NCBI GenBank assembly: GCA_002706365.1
Contig: PALM01000013.1
Location: 1 to 55,158, forward strand
From: Flavobacteriales bacterium
GTDB lineage: Bacteria > Bacteroidota > Bacteroidia > Flavobacteriales_E > Vicingaceae
DNA: 55,158 nucleotides
Direction: 5' to 3'
The position numbers were made by a program, and so were the translations under genes. The notes beneath the pieces were generated by a model, which worked only from the letters and a program-made list of their open reading frames with translations, did no database searches and was not told the DNA's origin. Numbering within the stretch: position 1 is the first letter of the stretch; every line of letters begins with the position of its first letter. Positions 19,247 to 28,800 of the stretch are shown piece after piece.

Positions 19247-19696
19247 CTAGCTTTTGTTTAAGCGCCTCTTTTTAACAATTGTTCTATTTTCTTCTTTTAC
19301 TATCTTCCAACTATCATCGAAAACCTTCGATAAGTAGCGATTGTAAAGCATAAGTCGGATCCTTCCAACCTTATCCATCTCCTTTTTCGTCGGTTCGCCA
19401 GTAAATTCGTAGCAATTGATCTTTGGGTGTAGCTTCATATATCTACGAACAATCTCAACAATTGTTGCCATCACCCGATATACCTCGAACTTATTGGTCT
19501 GACTATACTCCTCTCCCTCAAATTCGTCGTTGATCACTCCAAAAACAATAGAAGTATTCAGAATGTTGTTCTGTTTTCTTCCAAATCGAACCTCATAATT
19601 CATACCACTATCGGTCTCAAAATAGTAAGTAGACCCACTTTCGATGGGAGGAGGAATGATCTTATATGCCGACTGAAGGGAATGCAACTTATTCAA
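19247..19696 (-). CDS. Hypothetical protein
   Basis: I do not recognise this 149-residue protein. It has no signal peptide or membrane segment and is basic toward the C-terminus (VKKRRLNKS). It alternates strand-like and helical stretches and includes NCYEFTGEPTKKEMDKVGR, followed by RLMLYNRYL. The composition looks like a real cytosolic or nucleic-acid-associated protein. It lies 56 nt upstream of rpoD on the same strand, so the two could share a transcript. Confidence 0.7.
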   Translation of the reverse strand: MNKLHSLQSAYKIIPPPIESGSTYYFETDSGMNYEVRFGRKQNNILNTSIVFGVINDEFEGEEYSQTNKFEVYRVMATIVEIVRRYMKLHPKINCYEFTGEPTKKEMDKVGRIRLMLYNRYLSKVFDDSWKIVKEENRTIVKKRRLNKS

Positions 19697-19766
19697 TTGG
19701 CAAAATTACGAATATATATTATAAATTCTTAAGTCGAAAGTAAGTCGTGATGGAAGGTTGAATGAC

Positions 19767-19774
19767 TACTTTTG
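19767..19774 (+). promoter_or_regulatory. Candidate -7 promoter box (TAnnTTTG)
   Basis: TACTTTTG matches the Bacteroidota -7 consensus and lies 30 nt before the TerB-DnaJ start codon. The -33 TTG at the usual spacing is not present (TCG instead), so this is only a candidate. Confidence 0.4.
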
Positions 19775-19804
19775 GTTCTCGTTTTTTTAAGACGTTTTTA
19801 GAGT

Positions 19805-20563
19805 ATGAAAGGTTGGTTTAAGTGGATATTAGCCCTGTTTGGGTTCTCTTTGTTCGGCATATTTGGCGCGGTAATAGGGTTTGCTGTGGGCTCTATGATC
19901 GATGCTAGATCTACAGTGGAATGGGATGAGCGTTTTACTTCCTCATCTGCATATTCTAGTCGTCAAGCTTATCAAAGATCTTCTCAGGGTGATTTTGCTT
20001 CAAGTTTACTTGTGCTTACGGCCGCAGTAATGAGAGCGGATGGAAAGGTGATGAAATCGGAGCTTGAGTACGTAAAGAACTTCTATATCCGACAATTTGG
20101 CGTGGAAAAGACCCGTCAGCAAATGATCACTCTTCAAAAACTGCTCAAAGACACCATCAATGTCCGTGATATATCGCATCAAATTCGCTATCAAATGCAG
20201 TATCACAGTCGTTTACAGCTCTTGCACTACCTTTTTGGTATCGCAGGTGCTGATGAGCACATCAGCGACTCAGAAGTAGCGGAAATTCAGAGAATAGCAG
20301 GTTATTTAGGCTTGAGTCATGCAGATTTCCTCTCGATCAAGGCCATGTTCGTAAGAGAAACTGGTGGCGACTTTAAGATTCTTGAGATCAGTCCGGATGC
20401 CTCAAATGATGAAGTGAAAAAGGCATATAGGAAGATGGCGATGAAATTTCATCCCGACAAGGTGGCACATTTAGGTGCCGATGTGAAAAAACAAGCTGAA
20501 GAGAAATTTAGAAAGGTTCAGGAAGCTTATGAGAACATCAAGAAGCAACGAGGCTTTTCATAA
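19805..20563 (+). CDS. TerB and J-domain co-chaperone (DjlA-like)
   Basis: The 252-residue protein has an N-terminal membrane anchor (about 5-30), a TerB-like helical domain (about 60-180; LLVLTAAVMRADGKVMKSEL) and a C-terminal J domain (about 190-250) with the HPD motif in KFHPDK. This anchor-TerB-J order is that of DjlA, a membrane co-chaperone that stimulates DnaK. No DnaK gene is near. The end overlaps the convergent small secreted protein gene by 37 nt. Confidence 0.9.
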   Translation: MKGWFKWILALFGFSLFGIFGAVIGFAVGSMIDARSTVEWDERFTSSSAYSSRQAYQRSSQGDFASSLLVLTAAVMRADGKVMKSELEYVKNFYIRQFGVEKTRQQMITLQKLLKDTINVRDISHQIRYQMQYHSRLQLLHYLFGIAGADEHISDSEVAEIQRIAGYLGLSHADFLSIKAMFVRETGGDFKILEISPDASNDEVKKAYRKMAMKFHPDKVAHLGADVKKQAEEKFRKVQEAYENIKKQRGFS

Positions 20564-20829
20564 AGCTCTGTAGTCTCCCCGCTGAAAGGCTTGTCCTTAG
20601 GCGTTTCCTTCTCGATCTTTAGGGTGTCACTCTCACTATTCTGTTTGGCAGGAGTGATGAATTTGAACAGGCTGAAGTCATACTTTGCCTTCTTTTCCGA
20701 AGATTCCTTTTGTGACTTTTGGTCAGCCGTACCGTTATTATCAAGAATTGGCTTGGTATTGGTGTTAGTAGAAGCAAATCCTACTGAAACACACAAACAA
20801 AAGATAGAGAGGGCTAGTAGTTTTTTCAT
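20527..20829 (-). CDS. Small secreted protein, unknown function
   Basis: The 100-residue product has a good signal peptide (MKKLLALSIFCLCVSVGFA) followed by a low-complexity, Lys/Ser/Glu-rich tail. No family is recognised. The signal peptide is the main reason to keep it. The 3' end runs 37 nt into the convergent TerB-DnaJ gene. Its last residues (EKPRCFLMFS) come from that overlap and may not be conserved. Confidence 0.5.
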   Translation of the reverse strand: MKKLLALSIFCLCVSVGFASTNTNTKPILDNNGTADQKSQKESSEKKAKYDFSLFKFITPAKQNSESDTLKIEKETPKDKPFSGETTELYEKPRCFLMFS

Positions 20830-20916
20830 GGCTGTAGAGCTTGATTAGGTGAAAATTAGACTTTTCTAACGATTTGACAATGAGAGTTTAGGACTTTTAG
20901 ATTTATTTAACACTCA

Positions 20917-21624
20917 ATGGCATCCGCAAAAGCTGAAAAAAGAAAGCTGTTCTTCAGCATGATCTATCCCACATTATTTGTAGTCGCACTATGGATAATT
21001 AAGGGCATAGAACTGCAGTTCGATCTGGATTTTGGGAAGTATGGAATCTTACCCCGAAATCTCGAAGGACTAAGAGGTGTACTTCTTGCTCCCCTTATAC
21101 ATGCCAATTTAGAGCATCTCACCAACAACTCTGTGCCACTACTGCTCTTGGGGACAGCCCTTTTTTATTTTTATAGAAGTCTGGCATTTCGAATAATCAT
21201 ACTCTCCTATTTACTCTCATCCCTTTACACATGGATCTCAGCCAGATATAGCTACCACATTGGAGCTAGTGGAGTGGTCTATGCGCTTTTTGCTTTCCTC
21301 TTGGTCAGTGGATTTATTCGCAGACACCTTCAATTGATCGCTATTTCATTCCTTGTAGCCTTCTTCTACGGTAGTTTGGTTTGGGGAATCCTACCCTGGG
21401 ATCATAAGATCTCTTGGGAAGGCCATTTCTGGGGTTTTATGGTGGGAATCATTCTCGCGATCTATTATAGAAAGCAAGGACCACAGAGAAAGATACACGT
21501 TTGGGAAGAAGAAGACGAGGACGAAGACGAAGACGGTTACGATTATTGGGAACAGGATGATGAATTCTGGAAAGCCAATAGTTCAGAAGAAGTGAAGGAG
21601 TGGAAGTATTGGATTAGGAAGTAA
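20917..21624 (+). CDS. Rhomboid family intramembrane serine protease (acidic tail)
   Basis: The 235-residue membrane protein has about six hydrophobic segments. The catalytic serine lies in HIGASGVVYALF (Ser118) and the histidine in WEGHFWGFMVG (His170), giving the rhomboid Ser-His dyad. The N-terminal LLAPLIHANLEHLTNNS block is the conserved loop 1 region. The C-terminal 40 residues are strikingly acidic (EEEDEDEDEDG) and probably cytosolic. Substrates are unknown. Two more rhomboid genes lie just downstream on the other strand. Confidence 0.9.
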   Translation: MASAKAEKRKLFFSMIYPTLFVVALWIIKGIELQFDLDFGKYGILPRNLEGLRGVLLAPLIHANLEHLTNNSVPLLLLGTALFYFYRSLAFRIIILSYLLSSLYTWISARYSYHIGASGVVYALFAFLLVSGFIRRHLQLIAISFLVAFFYGSLVWGILPWDHKISWEGHFWGFMVGIILAIYYRKQGPQRKIHVWEEEDEDEDEDGYDYWEQDDEFWKANSSEEVKEWKYWIRK

Positions 21625-21869
21625 ATCAGAAATCAGAGATCTGAAATCAGAAATACTTCTTCCGGGTCTCGAGTGATTCAGCATGCCTCGATACTATTCC
21701 GATTTCATCGGAATCAGTCGGCAAGCTAGTTGAATTGTATCGAGAGACCGATTATAATATCCGGCTAATAGAACAATACCTTTTGAACTCCCTTCAACTA
21801 AAGTTGGGATCTGAGATCAGAGATCAGAAATAGTCTAGACTCTAGCTTCTTGATTCTAGGCTCTCAAAA
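21624..21869. repeat. Repeat-rich intergenic region between rhomboid genes
   Basis: This gap holds three repeat types: AATCAGAAATCAGA-type tandem units at each side (21624-21657 and 21808-21830); a stem-loop element at about 21663-21759, with a perfect ATTCCGAT-TTC-ATCGGAAT core hairpin at 21696-21714 and outer arms GGTCTCGA/TCGAGAGACC; and a TCTAGACTCTAGC palindrome near 21833-21845, related to the one near 624. No gene is seen. Confidence 0.7.
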
Positions 21870-22781
21870 TCACCGATTTTGGGACGCTTTAAACAGAAAA
21901 TCCTTCTCATCCTTAGATAAGCTATCATAACCCGACTTAGAGATCTTGTCCAATATCTCATCTACCTTTTTCTGCTTCATTTTTTCAGGGGCCATCTCAT
22001 CAGTATAGCCTCTTCTTTTTCCTTTGCTATACTTGACTTTCATTCGACTTTTATTGCGAACACCACTACCTACGAACAAAGACTTGATTGCAGACCAGCT
22101 TGTTCCAACCCAAGATGTGATGTCTTTTCCCTTTCTCCATTCTCTGGCAAAGAAGAATCCCAAAGCTGCTCCACCTAAATGGGCAATATGACCTCCGGCA
22201 TTATGACTGGCGATATTGAAGAAGTCTACAACAAAGAAGAATATCGCGATGTACTTGAGTTTGATATTTCCCAAAAAGAGTAACCTAATGCTAAAGTTGG
22301 GTACATAAGTCGCAACTCCAACAACTACAGCCATTACTGAAGCTGATGCACCTAATGCTTTTGAATAGGGGAGTGAATCTGAGAAAAGAGGGAAAACATT
22401 GAAAAAGATGATGTAAAGTAATGCTCCGGCAAGACCTCCGGCAATGTAGACCGTCCATAGTTTGCGTTCACCGAGGAACTGCACAAATAGCTGACCTAGA
22501 AAATAGAGTATCAACATATTCATCAGAATATGCATGAATTCTAGATGCAGAAACATATAGCTGAATAGCGTCCAAGGCTTATAGATCAGATTGCCAAGAC
22601 TAGCAGGTACTGCTAACCAATTTTTGGCAAATTCAATTGCCACACTATCATATTTAAATAGCTTACTGAGGAGATGGAGTAGCTGAATAATCAGAAATAC
22701 AGCAACATTGGCGTATAGCAATCTGTTGAGAACCGAATTCTCTCTAAAGTTGGTCGAAAAGCCTGCGTTTTGGTTATACAT
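21870..22781 (-). CDS. Rhomboid family intramembrane serine protease (303 aa)
   Basis: The protein has about six to seven membrane helices with the catalytic Ser146 in LGASASVMAVVV and His201 in HIAHLGGAALGFF. The FLHLEFMHILMNML loop is typical. A basic cytosolic tail of about 80 residues follows the last helix (RMKVKYSKGKRRGYTD). It lies 11 nt downstream of a second rhomboid gene and forms an apparent mutL-rhomboid-rhomboid operon, an order common in Bacteroidota. Confidence 0.92.
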   Translation of the reverse strand: MYNQNAGFSTNFRENSVLNRLLYANVAVFLIIQLLHLLSKLFKYDSVAIEFAKNWLAVPASLGNLIYKPWTLFSYMFLHLEFMHILMNMLILYFLGQLFVQFLGERKLWTVYIAGGLAGALLYIIFFNVFPLFSDSLPYSKALGASASVMAVVVGVATYVPNFSIRLLFLGNIKLKYIAIFFFVVDFFNIASHNAGGHIAHLGGAALGFFFAREWRKGKDITSWVGTSWSAIKSLFVGSGVRNKSRMKVKYSKGKRRGYTDEMAPEKMKQKKVDEILDKISKSGYDSLSKDEKDFLFKASQNR

Positions 22782-22792
22782 CCTCTATGAAA

Positions 22793-23539
22793 CTAATAAA
22801 AGTTGTTAGTGTTCTTTCGCCAAAAGCGAATCATAAAGAAGCCAAACAACATTCCTCCCAAATGGGCAAAATGTGCCACATTGTCACCTGCATTGTTGGC
22901 TATACCTAAGTACAATTCCAAGGCGCCATAAATTGCCACGAAATATTTTGCTTTTAATGGAATAGGTGGGAAGATCAACATCAATTGTACATTGGGGAAA
23001 AGCATTCCAAAAGCCAGTAAGATTCCAAATACCGAACCTGATGCACCTACAGTGGTGGTGTTGATCAAAGCATTGAGCGTTCTTGCATTTTCATCAACGT
23101 AATTCCGGCCTGTCCGTATCAAATCTCCACCTTCTCTCAGAATGGTTTGATAGTCTTCCGGACTCAATTGACTCACCAAGGCTTGAATTCGAATCTCATT
23201 GACCAAAAGCTGTATAAGTCCTGCCCCAATCCCACAGACGATGTAATAGATCAAGAATCGCTTGGCTCCCCAGACTTGCTCCAATACCCTGCCGAACATA
23301 TAGAGGGCGAACATATTGAAGAATAAATGCATCAAGCCTCCATGCATGAACATATAGGTGATGATCTGATGCGGCCTAAAGGCATCACTCGACCAATGGT
23401 GTAGTCCAAGAATCTCCGGCAGATTCACATTGGCCTGATAAGCTACAAAAGTAGCTAGCAGCATCAGAACGTTGATTATCAAAAGGTTCTTGACTACCTC
23501 TGGTAATCCGGCTAATGGGTTCATTCCTCTTCCGTTCAT
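22793..23539 (-). CDS. Rhomboid family intramembrane serine protease (248 aa)
   Basis: Catalytic Ser167 lies in TVGASGSVFGILLAFG and His226 in VAHFAHLGGMLFGF. The loop-1 block FMHGGLMHLFFNMFALY is canonical. About 45 extra residues (110-155), largely polar and helical, lie between helices 2/3 and the active-site helix. The start overlaps the mutL stop in ATGA, showing translational coupling. It may work with the following rhomboid, since they are encoded together. Confidence 0.92.
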   Translation of the reverse strand: MNGRGMNPLAGLPEVVKNLLIINVLMLLATFVAYQANVNLPEILGLHHWSSDAFRPHQIITYMFMHGGLMHLFFNMFALYMFGRVLEQVWGAKRFLIYYIVCGIGAGLIQLLVNEIRIQALVSQLSPEDYQTILREGGDLIRTGRNYVDENARTLNALINTTTVGASGSVFGILLAFGMLFPNVQLMLIFPPIPLKAKYFVAIYGALELYLGIANNAGDNVAHFAHLGGMLFGFFMIRFWRKNTNNFY

Positions 23540-25410
23540 TGTCTCTTGAATTGTTTGTCGAGCTCCTCCAAAGAGTAAGTCACTATGATTGGTTTTTTAT
23601 TGGGCAATGTATGAGGCATTGAAGTGGCGAAAAGTTCATCCACCAATTTCTGCATCTCAGCGGTGGATAGCTTTTGGCCTCTCTTTATTGAGCTGCTGTA
23701 GGCTAGGGACTGTATCCATTTCTCCCGTACATCACTTTTGATGTTTTGTTGATCCTTCTTGAAAGTCTCCAGCATTGCTTCAATAAGGGCAGCCGGATTA
23801 CTGTTCGGCGCCTCTGAAGGTAGTCCTTGAATGATGTAGGTCTGTTTTCCAAACTCCCGAATGTCGAAGCCCAACTTTCTAAACTCCTCTTCCTGCCCTT
23901 TGATCAAATCAAAATCATCTGCAGATAATTCCATATTCACCGGAAAAAGCAATTGCTGACTGGGCACTTCGCCACTTTGCAAGATTTCAGTATATCTATC
24001 AATTAGTATTCTCTGATGTGCTCTTTCTTGATCAATGAGTATAAATCCAGACTTCAAATGACTGAGTATATACGATCGATGCAATTGCATTAATTGGATT
24101 GAGCTTAGCTCGCTCGGCTGGGATTCAGTTTCTAGCTCAGACTGCCTACTTACTTCTCTATCTGATTCTTCAGTTGTCACCCCGAGCGGAGTCGAGGGGT
24201 CTGATTTCTGATTTTCTTTGTATAGTTTCTCCCAACCCTGCTGCGGTCTATCCTCTCTTTTAAAAGGGAAATTGATTCCAGACTGACTGCTCTTCTTTGT
24301 TTCTCTTTCGAAGGGGTTAAAGGTTGGATCTACTTGGATCTGAGGAATGGGAATGGGTTCCCCTTTCTTGGGTAGGGATGAAAAGCTCTGTTCTTGCTCA
24401 AAATCGAGACTTGGCGTGAGATTGTGTTTCCCCAATGCTTGTCGCACCGCAGTTCTGATGATGGCATAGATCGATCGCTCTTCCTCGAATTTGATCTCCG
24501 TTTTGGTTGGGTGGATATTGATGTCTATCCTGGCCGGATCAATCTCTAGCTTCAAATAATAGGCGGCAAATTGATCGGAGGGAATCAACTCTTCATAAGC
24601 TTGCTGCACAGCATGATTGAGGTAGGCATTTTTGATGAATCTGCCATTTACAAAGAAGTATTGATCTCCTCTGGTTCTTCTGGCATATTCGGGCTTGCCG
24701 ACAAATCCGCTGACTTTCACAATGTCGGTACTTTCTTCTACCGGCACCAAGCGCTGATTGTATTTGCCTCCGTATAGATTGACGATTCGCTGACGAAAAT
24801 TCGAAGGGGGTAGTCTATGGATCTCATTGCCATCATTACTTAGGCTCATGCCCACTGAGGGGTTTGCCAAGGCAATGCGACTGAATTCTTCGAGTATATG
24901 TCTGTACTCCACTGAATTGCTTTTCAGGAAATTCCTTCTTGCGGGGATATTGAAAAAGAGGTCTTTAACTGATATCTGTGTTCCGGCTTTGCACTGACAA
25001 ACTTCCTGACTTTGAACATCATTGCCCTCTAGAATTAGGTGTGTACCTAACTCAGAGTCGGCCGATTTAGTCTTGATTTCCATGCGAGATACCGCAGATA
25101 TGGAAGGAATGGCTTCCCCTCTAAAGCCCATTGTAGTGAGAGCAAAGAGGTCATCTACCTTTTTGATCTTAGATGTGGCATGCCTCTCCAAAGCTAGGCG
25201 TGCATCAGTTTCACTCATGCCTATACCATTGTCGATCACCTGGATCAGTGTCTTTCCGGCATTCTTGACTTGAAGGTCTATTTGGCTTGACTTTGCGTCG
25301 ATGGAGTTCTCCATTAACTCCTTCACCGCGGATGCCGGACGCTGCACTACCTCACCCGCAGCAATTTGATTGGCTACAGAGTCTGGTAAAAGTTCAATAA
25401 TATCGGGCAT
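23536..25410 (-). CDS. mutL: DNA mismatch repair protein MutL
   Basis: The 624-residue protein has an N-terminal GHKL ATPase with AGEVVQRPASAVKELMENSI, DNGIGMS, and TMGFRGEAIPSISAV (about 17-115). A transducer domain ends near 330, a variable linker spans about 340-430, and a C-terminal dimerisation domain follows. The usual endonuclease motif DQHA(x)2E(x)4E is not intact: the site reads DQERAHQRILID, so nicking activity is doubtful. Residues about 399-412 (NQKSDPSTPLGVTT) are encoded by repeat-like DNA that resembles intergenic repeats elsewhere in the window. MutL couples mismatch recognition to repair. Confidence 0.95.
   Translation of the reverse strand: MPDIIELLPDSVANQIAAGEVVQRPASAVKELMENSIDAKSSQIDLQVKNAGKTLIQVIDNGIGMSETDARLALERHATSKIKKVDDLFALTTMGFRGEAIPSISAVSRMEIKTKSADSELGTHLILEGNDVQSQEVCQCKAGTQISVKDLFFNIPARRNFLKSNSVEYRHILEEFSRIALANPSVGMSLSNDGNEIHRLPPSNFRQRIVNLYGGKYNQRLVPVEESTDIVKVSGFVGKPEYARRTRGDQYFFVNGRFIKNAYLNHAVQQAYEELIPSDQFAAYYLKLEIDPARIDINIHPTKTEIKFEEERSIYAIIRTAVRQALGKHNLTPSLDFEQEQSFSSLPKKGEPIPIPQIQVDPTFNPFERETKKSSQSGINFPFKREDRPQQGWEKLYKENQKSDPSTPLGVTTEESDREVSRQSELETESQPSELSSIQLMQLHRSYILSHLKSGFILIDQERAHQRILIDRYTEILQSGEVPSQQLLFPVNMELSADDFDLIKGQEEEFRKLGFDIREFGKQTYIIQGLPSEAPNSNPAALIEAMLETFKKDQQNIKSDVREKWIQSLAYSSSIKRGQKLSTAEMQKLVDELFATSMPHTLPNKKPIIVTYSLEELDKQFKRQ
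24176..24215. repeat. Intergenic-type repeat inside the mutL linker
   Basis: On plus, GTCACCCCGAGCGGAGTCGAGGGGTC (24176-24201) is joined to CTGATTTCTGATTTT (24201-24215). The second part equals the TCTGATT repeat at 16619-16660. The first resembles the TCTCGACTCCGCTCGA-type sequence at 30325-30348. Together they are read in frame as about 14 MutL residues. Confidence 0.7.
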
Positions 25411-25484
25411 CTAAAGTCTTTCTCTTGAAATTAATGGAATTCAAAATTATGAAAATCGAAAGGGAAAAACTGCCGATTATTGGC

Positions 25485-25760
25485 TTAGTTGTAGAGTAAG
25501 AAATAACTCAATGCGCAAAGGATGGCGAAGATCAAGATTAGCCTCATGTTCGACTTCTTCTCAAAGCTTGTTGTCTTCTTTCTTTTGGTCCACTGACTCT
25601 TAAAATCAGCAGGGCGGTATCCACCTTCAACGCTTTTTCCTTCAATTTCTGATCTGATCCTTGAATATCGAGCTTCCATTTCTTCTTTGTCCTCATTGTA
25701 ATAACGGGCCTTGAAATCGAAGCTTTTTGGTTTTCTGGTCTTGAAAAAGGATGAAATCAT
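25485..25760 (-). CDS. Small tail-anchored membrane protein, unknown function
   Basis: This 91-residue protein is hydrophilic and strongly charged for its first 70 residues and ends in one transmembrane helix (about 73-89; MRLILIFAILCALSYFLL), a tail-anchored layout. It lies 74 nt upstream of mutL on the same strand and may begin that operon. No family is recognised with certainty, though similar small proteins beside mutL are common in this phylum. Confidence 0.75.
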   Translation of the reverse strand: MISSFFKTRKPKSFDFKARYYNEDKEEMEARYSRIRSEIEGKSVEGGYRPADFKSQWTKRKKTTSFEKKSNMRLILIFAILCALSYFLLYN

Positions 25761-25892
25761 AGTTCAAATTTAAGCTTTTCAGCGCATTTTTGGTCGAATT
25801 TTTGATAATGAGGACTTTTGCTAAATGTCCGCTGTTTATAAGTAAAGCACTGTATAATCAACGGAGAGAGGAATAGCTTTATTTTAGTGCTA

Positions 25893-28800
25893 ATGAATAT
25901 GAAAGGCTTTATGCAGATGGGATTGAACACTTTGCTTCTACTTCTTTTTTCTTATTGGTTTATCGATGATACTCAAGCACAGGAGATTCCGTATCTAGAG
26001 AATCAAAGTCCATGGGCAGATTCTGTACTTGCTCAAATGACGGTTGAAGAGAAGATCGGACAGCTTTTTAATGTGGCTGCATACTCCAATAAGGATGCTG
26101 CTCATCAAGCTGAGGTCTTGAAACAGATCAAAGAGTATAATATTGGCGGACTAACATTCTTTCAAGGTGGTCCGCATCGTCAGGCCAAACTCACACAGAT
26201 CTATCAAGATAGCGCTAAGATCCCATTGATGGTTGCCATCGATGGTGAATGGGGGCTGAGTATGCGATTGGATAGTACAATGCATTATCCATGGCAGATG
26301 ACTTTAGGAGCCATTGAGGATGATCAGCTCATTTATAAGATGGGTGTTGATATTGGCAAGCAACTTAAGCGCATTGGAGTGAATGTGAATTTTGCTCCTG
26401 TGGTTGATGTAAACAACAACCCCAATAATCCGGTGATCAATGCAAGGTCATTCGGCGAAAGCAAAGAAAGAGTAGCTCGAAAAGGCATTGCTTATATGAA
26501 AGGGATGCAGTCGCAAGGTGTTTTGGCTACTGCAAAGCATTTTCCCGGACATGGAGATACGGATTCAGACTCTCATAAGACCTTGCCCATCATCAAGCAC
26601 AATAAGGAGCGTATTGAAGATTTGGAGTTGTATCCTTTTAACGCACTGATTGATCAAGGCGTAGGTGCTATTATGAGTGCTCACCTTTATTTGCCTGCAT
26701 ATACCGGCAAAGAAGAGATTGCTTCCTCATTGAGCAAGTCGGTAATAGACACCTTGCTTCGTCAGCAAATTGGCTATCAGGGATTGGTTTTCACCGATGG
26801 CTTGAATATGGGTGGAGTAGCCAACTATCAAAAATCTGCTCAGGTCGATCTTCAAGCACTTCAAGCCGGAAATGATATCCTCTTGCTTTCGCAGGATGTG
26901 CCTGCTGCAGTAGAGGCAATTAAAGAAGCATTAAAGAAAGGAACTTATACTGAAGCACAGTTGAATGCATCAGTAGCGAGAATATTAAAGGCCAAGGAAT
27001 GGATGGGCTTGAACAAAGGGGTGAATATTGAGCCTGATGGAGTTATTGAGGATCTTAATTCTTCCAGTTATCAGGTGCTCAATAGAGAATTGATTGCAGC
27101 TAGCTTAACAGTGCTTAAAAACAAGCAAAACATTTTACCAATTAGAGAGCTTGATCAAAAAATAGCAGTGCTTTCGCTGGCTCCTGAAGGGGTAAGCTAT
27201 AAGCCATTCCAAAAGAGCTTGAATCAATATACCAAGGTAGATGCTTTTCACTATGCTCAATTGCCAGTGGCCGAGCAGAAGGGTTTGATGGATAAGCTGC
27301 TAGAATATGACCTTGTGATCGTAGGTGTTCATCTCTCGAATAAGAGTCCGTGGGTTTCTTATAAGATCAATAATGAGTACAAGAACTTCTTGAATATTCT
27401 CAGATCCAAGCAAAAGGTGATCATCGATCTATTTGCCAATGCATATGCATTGAACAATTTCATTGCCGCATCTCATGCAGATGGATTGGTAGTTTCATAT
27501 CAGAATTCAAAAGATGCACAAGAGCTTTCGGCCCAGATGATCTTTGGAGCTATAGAGGCAAAGGGCACATTACCAATTAGTTTAAGTCCCGACTTTGAGA
27601 AAGGCATGGGTGATATTGTCCCTTCTATACAGCGCTTGGAGTATAGCATTCCTGAGGAAGTTGGAATTGAATCGGCAGATCTTATGGGAATCGACAGCAT
27701 TGTAATCGAAGGTCTGGAAGGTGGCGCTTATCCAGGAGCACAAGTCATGGTGGCCAAAGATGGAAAAGTCTTTTATCAGAAGAATTTTGGAGTAGCAGAT
27801 TTTGAGGATTCCATTGCTGTGAATGATGAGCTTTTATATGATCTTGCTTCAGTGACCAAGATCGCCTCAACTGTATTGGCGATTATGGATCTTGAGGGTA
27901 AGGGGAAATTGTCTTTAGATGACCCTTTGGGAAAGCATTTGAAGTGGGTTCGCAAGACCGACTATGAGACGGTAACCTTAAGAGAAATGCTAGCGCATCA
28001 GGCAGGATTTGTGGCCTGGATACCTTTCTATCTTGAGACAATTGTAGAGGGAAAACCAAATTTTGATGTATATAGTAGAGCTTATAGTAAGGACTTTCCT
28101 TACCAAGTGGCTGAAGGACTGTATATCAATAAACATTATGCAGAGGATAGCATTTTTTATCGCATCGTTCATAAGGCGAAAGTTTCAGAGGATAAGGAAT
28201 ATAAATACAGCGACATTGGATATTACTTCCTCAAAGAGATCGTTGAAGAGATCACTAATGAAGCGATCGAAGAATATAACCAAGAGAATTTCTACAGTTC
28301 AATGGGTATGAATAGAACTACCTTCCGTCCTTTGGAAAAGTTCGACAGTAGTGAAATAGCACCTACTGAAGATGATAAGGTCTTTCGTCGGCAGTTGATT
28401 AGAGGTTATGTTCACGATCCTGGAGCAGCGATGCTAGGCGGAGTTGGCGGTCATGCCGGGCTTTTTTCCAATGCCAATGATATGATGAAGTTGATGCAGA
28501 TGTACTTGCAAGGCGGGATATATGGAGGAAAGCGCTATTTGGAAGAATCGGTTTTGGAGGAATACACTAAATGTCAGTTCTGCGTAGACAGTATCCCCAT
28601 GGCTGATAACGATAATAGGAGAGGGGCGGGCTTTGATAAGCCTGCACCTCACGGACAACCGGGTCCAACATGTGACTGTATTAGCTTTGCAAGCTTCGGT
28701 CATTCCGGATTTACTGGAACTTATGTTTGGGTTGACCCCGATGAGGATCTAGTTTATATTTTCCTTTCCAATAGGGTATATCCCAATGCCGACAATAAAC

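Noticed and set aside
24176-24215. Frameshift or assembly join in mutL at the repeat
   Set aside because: The frame stays open on both sides and flanking residues match MutL, so the segment is an in-frame insertion rather than damage.
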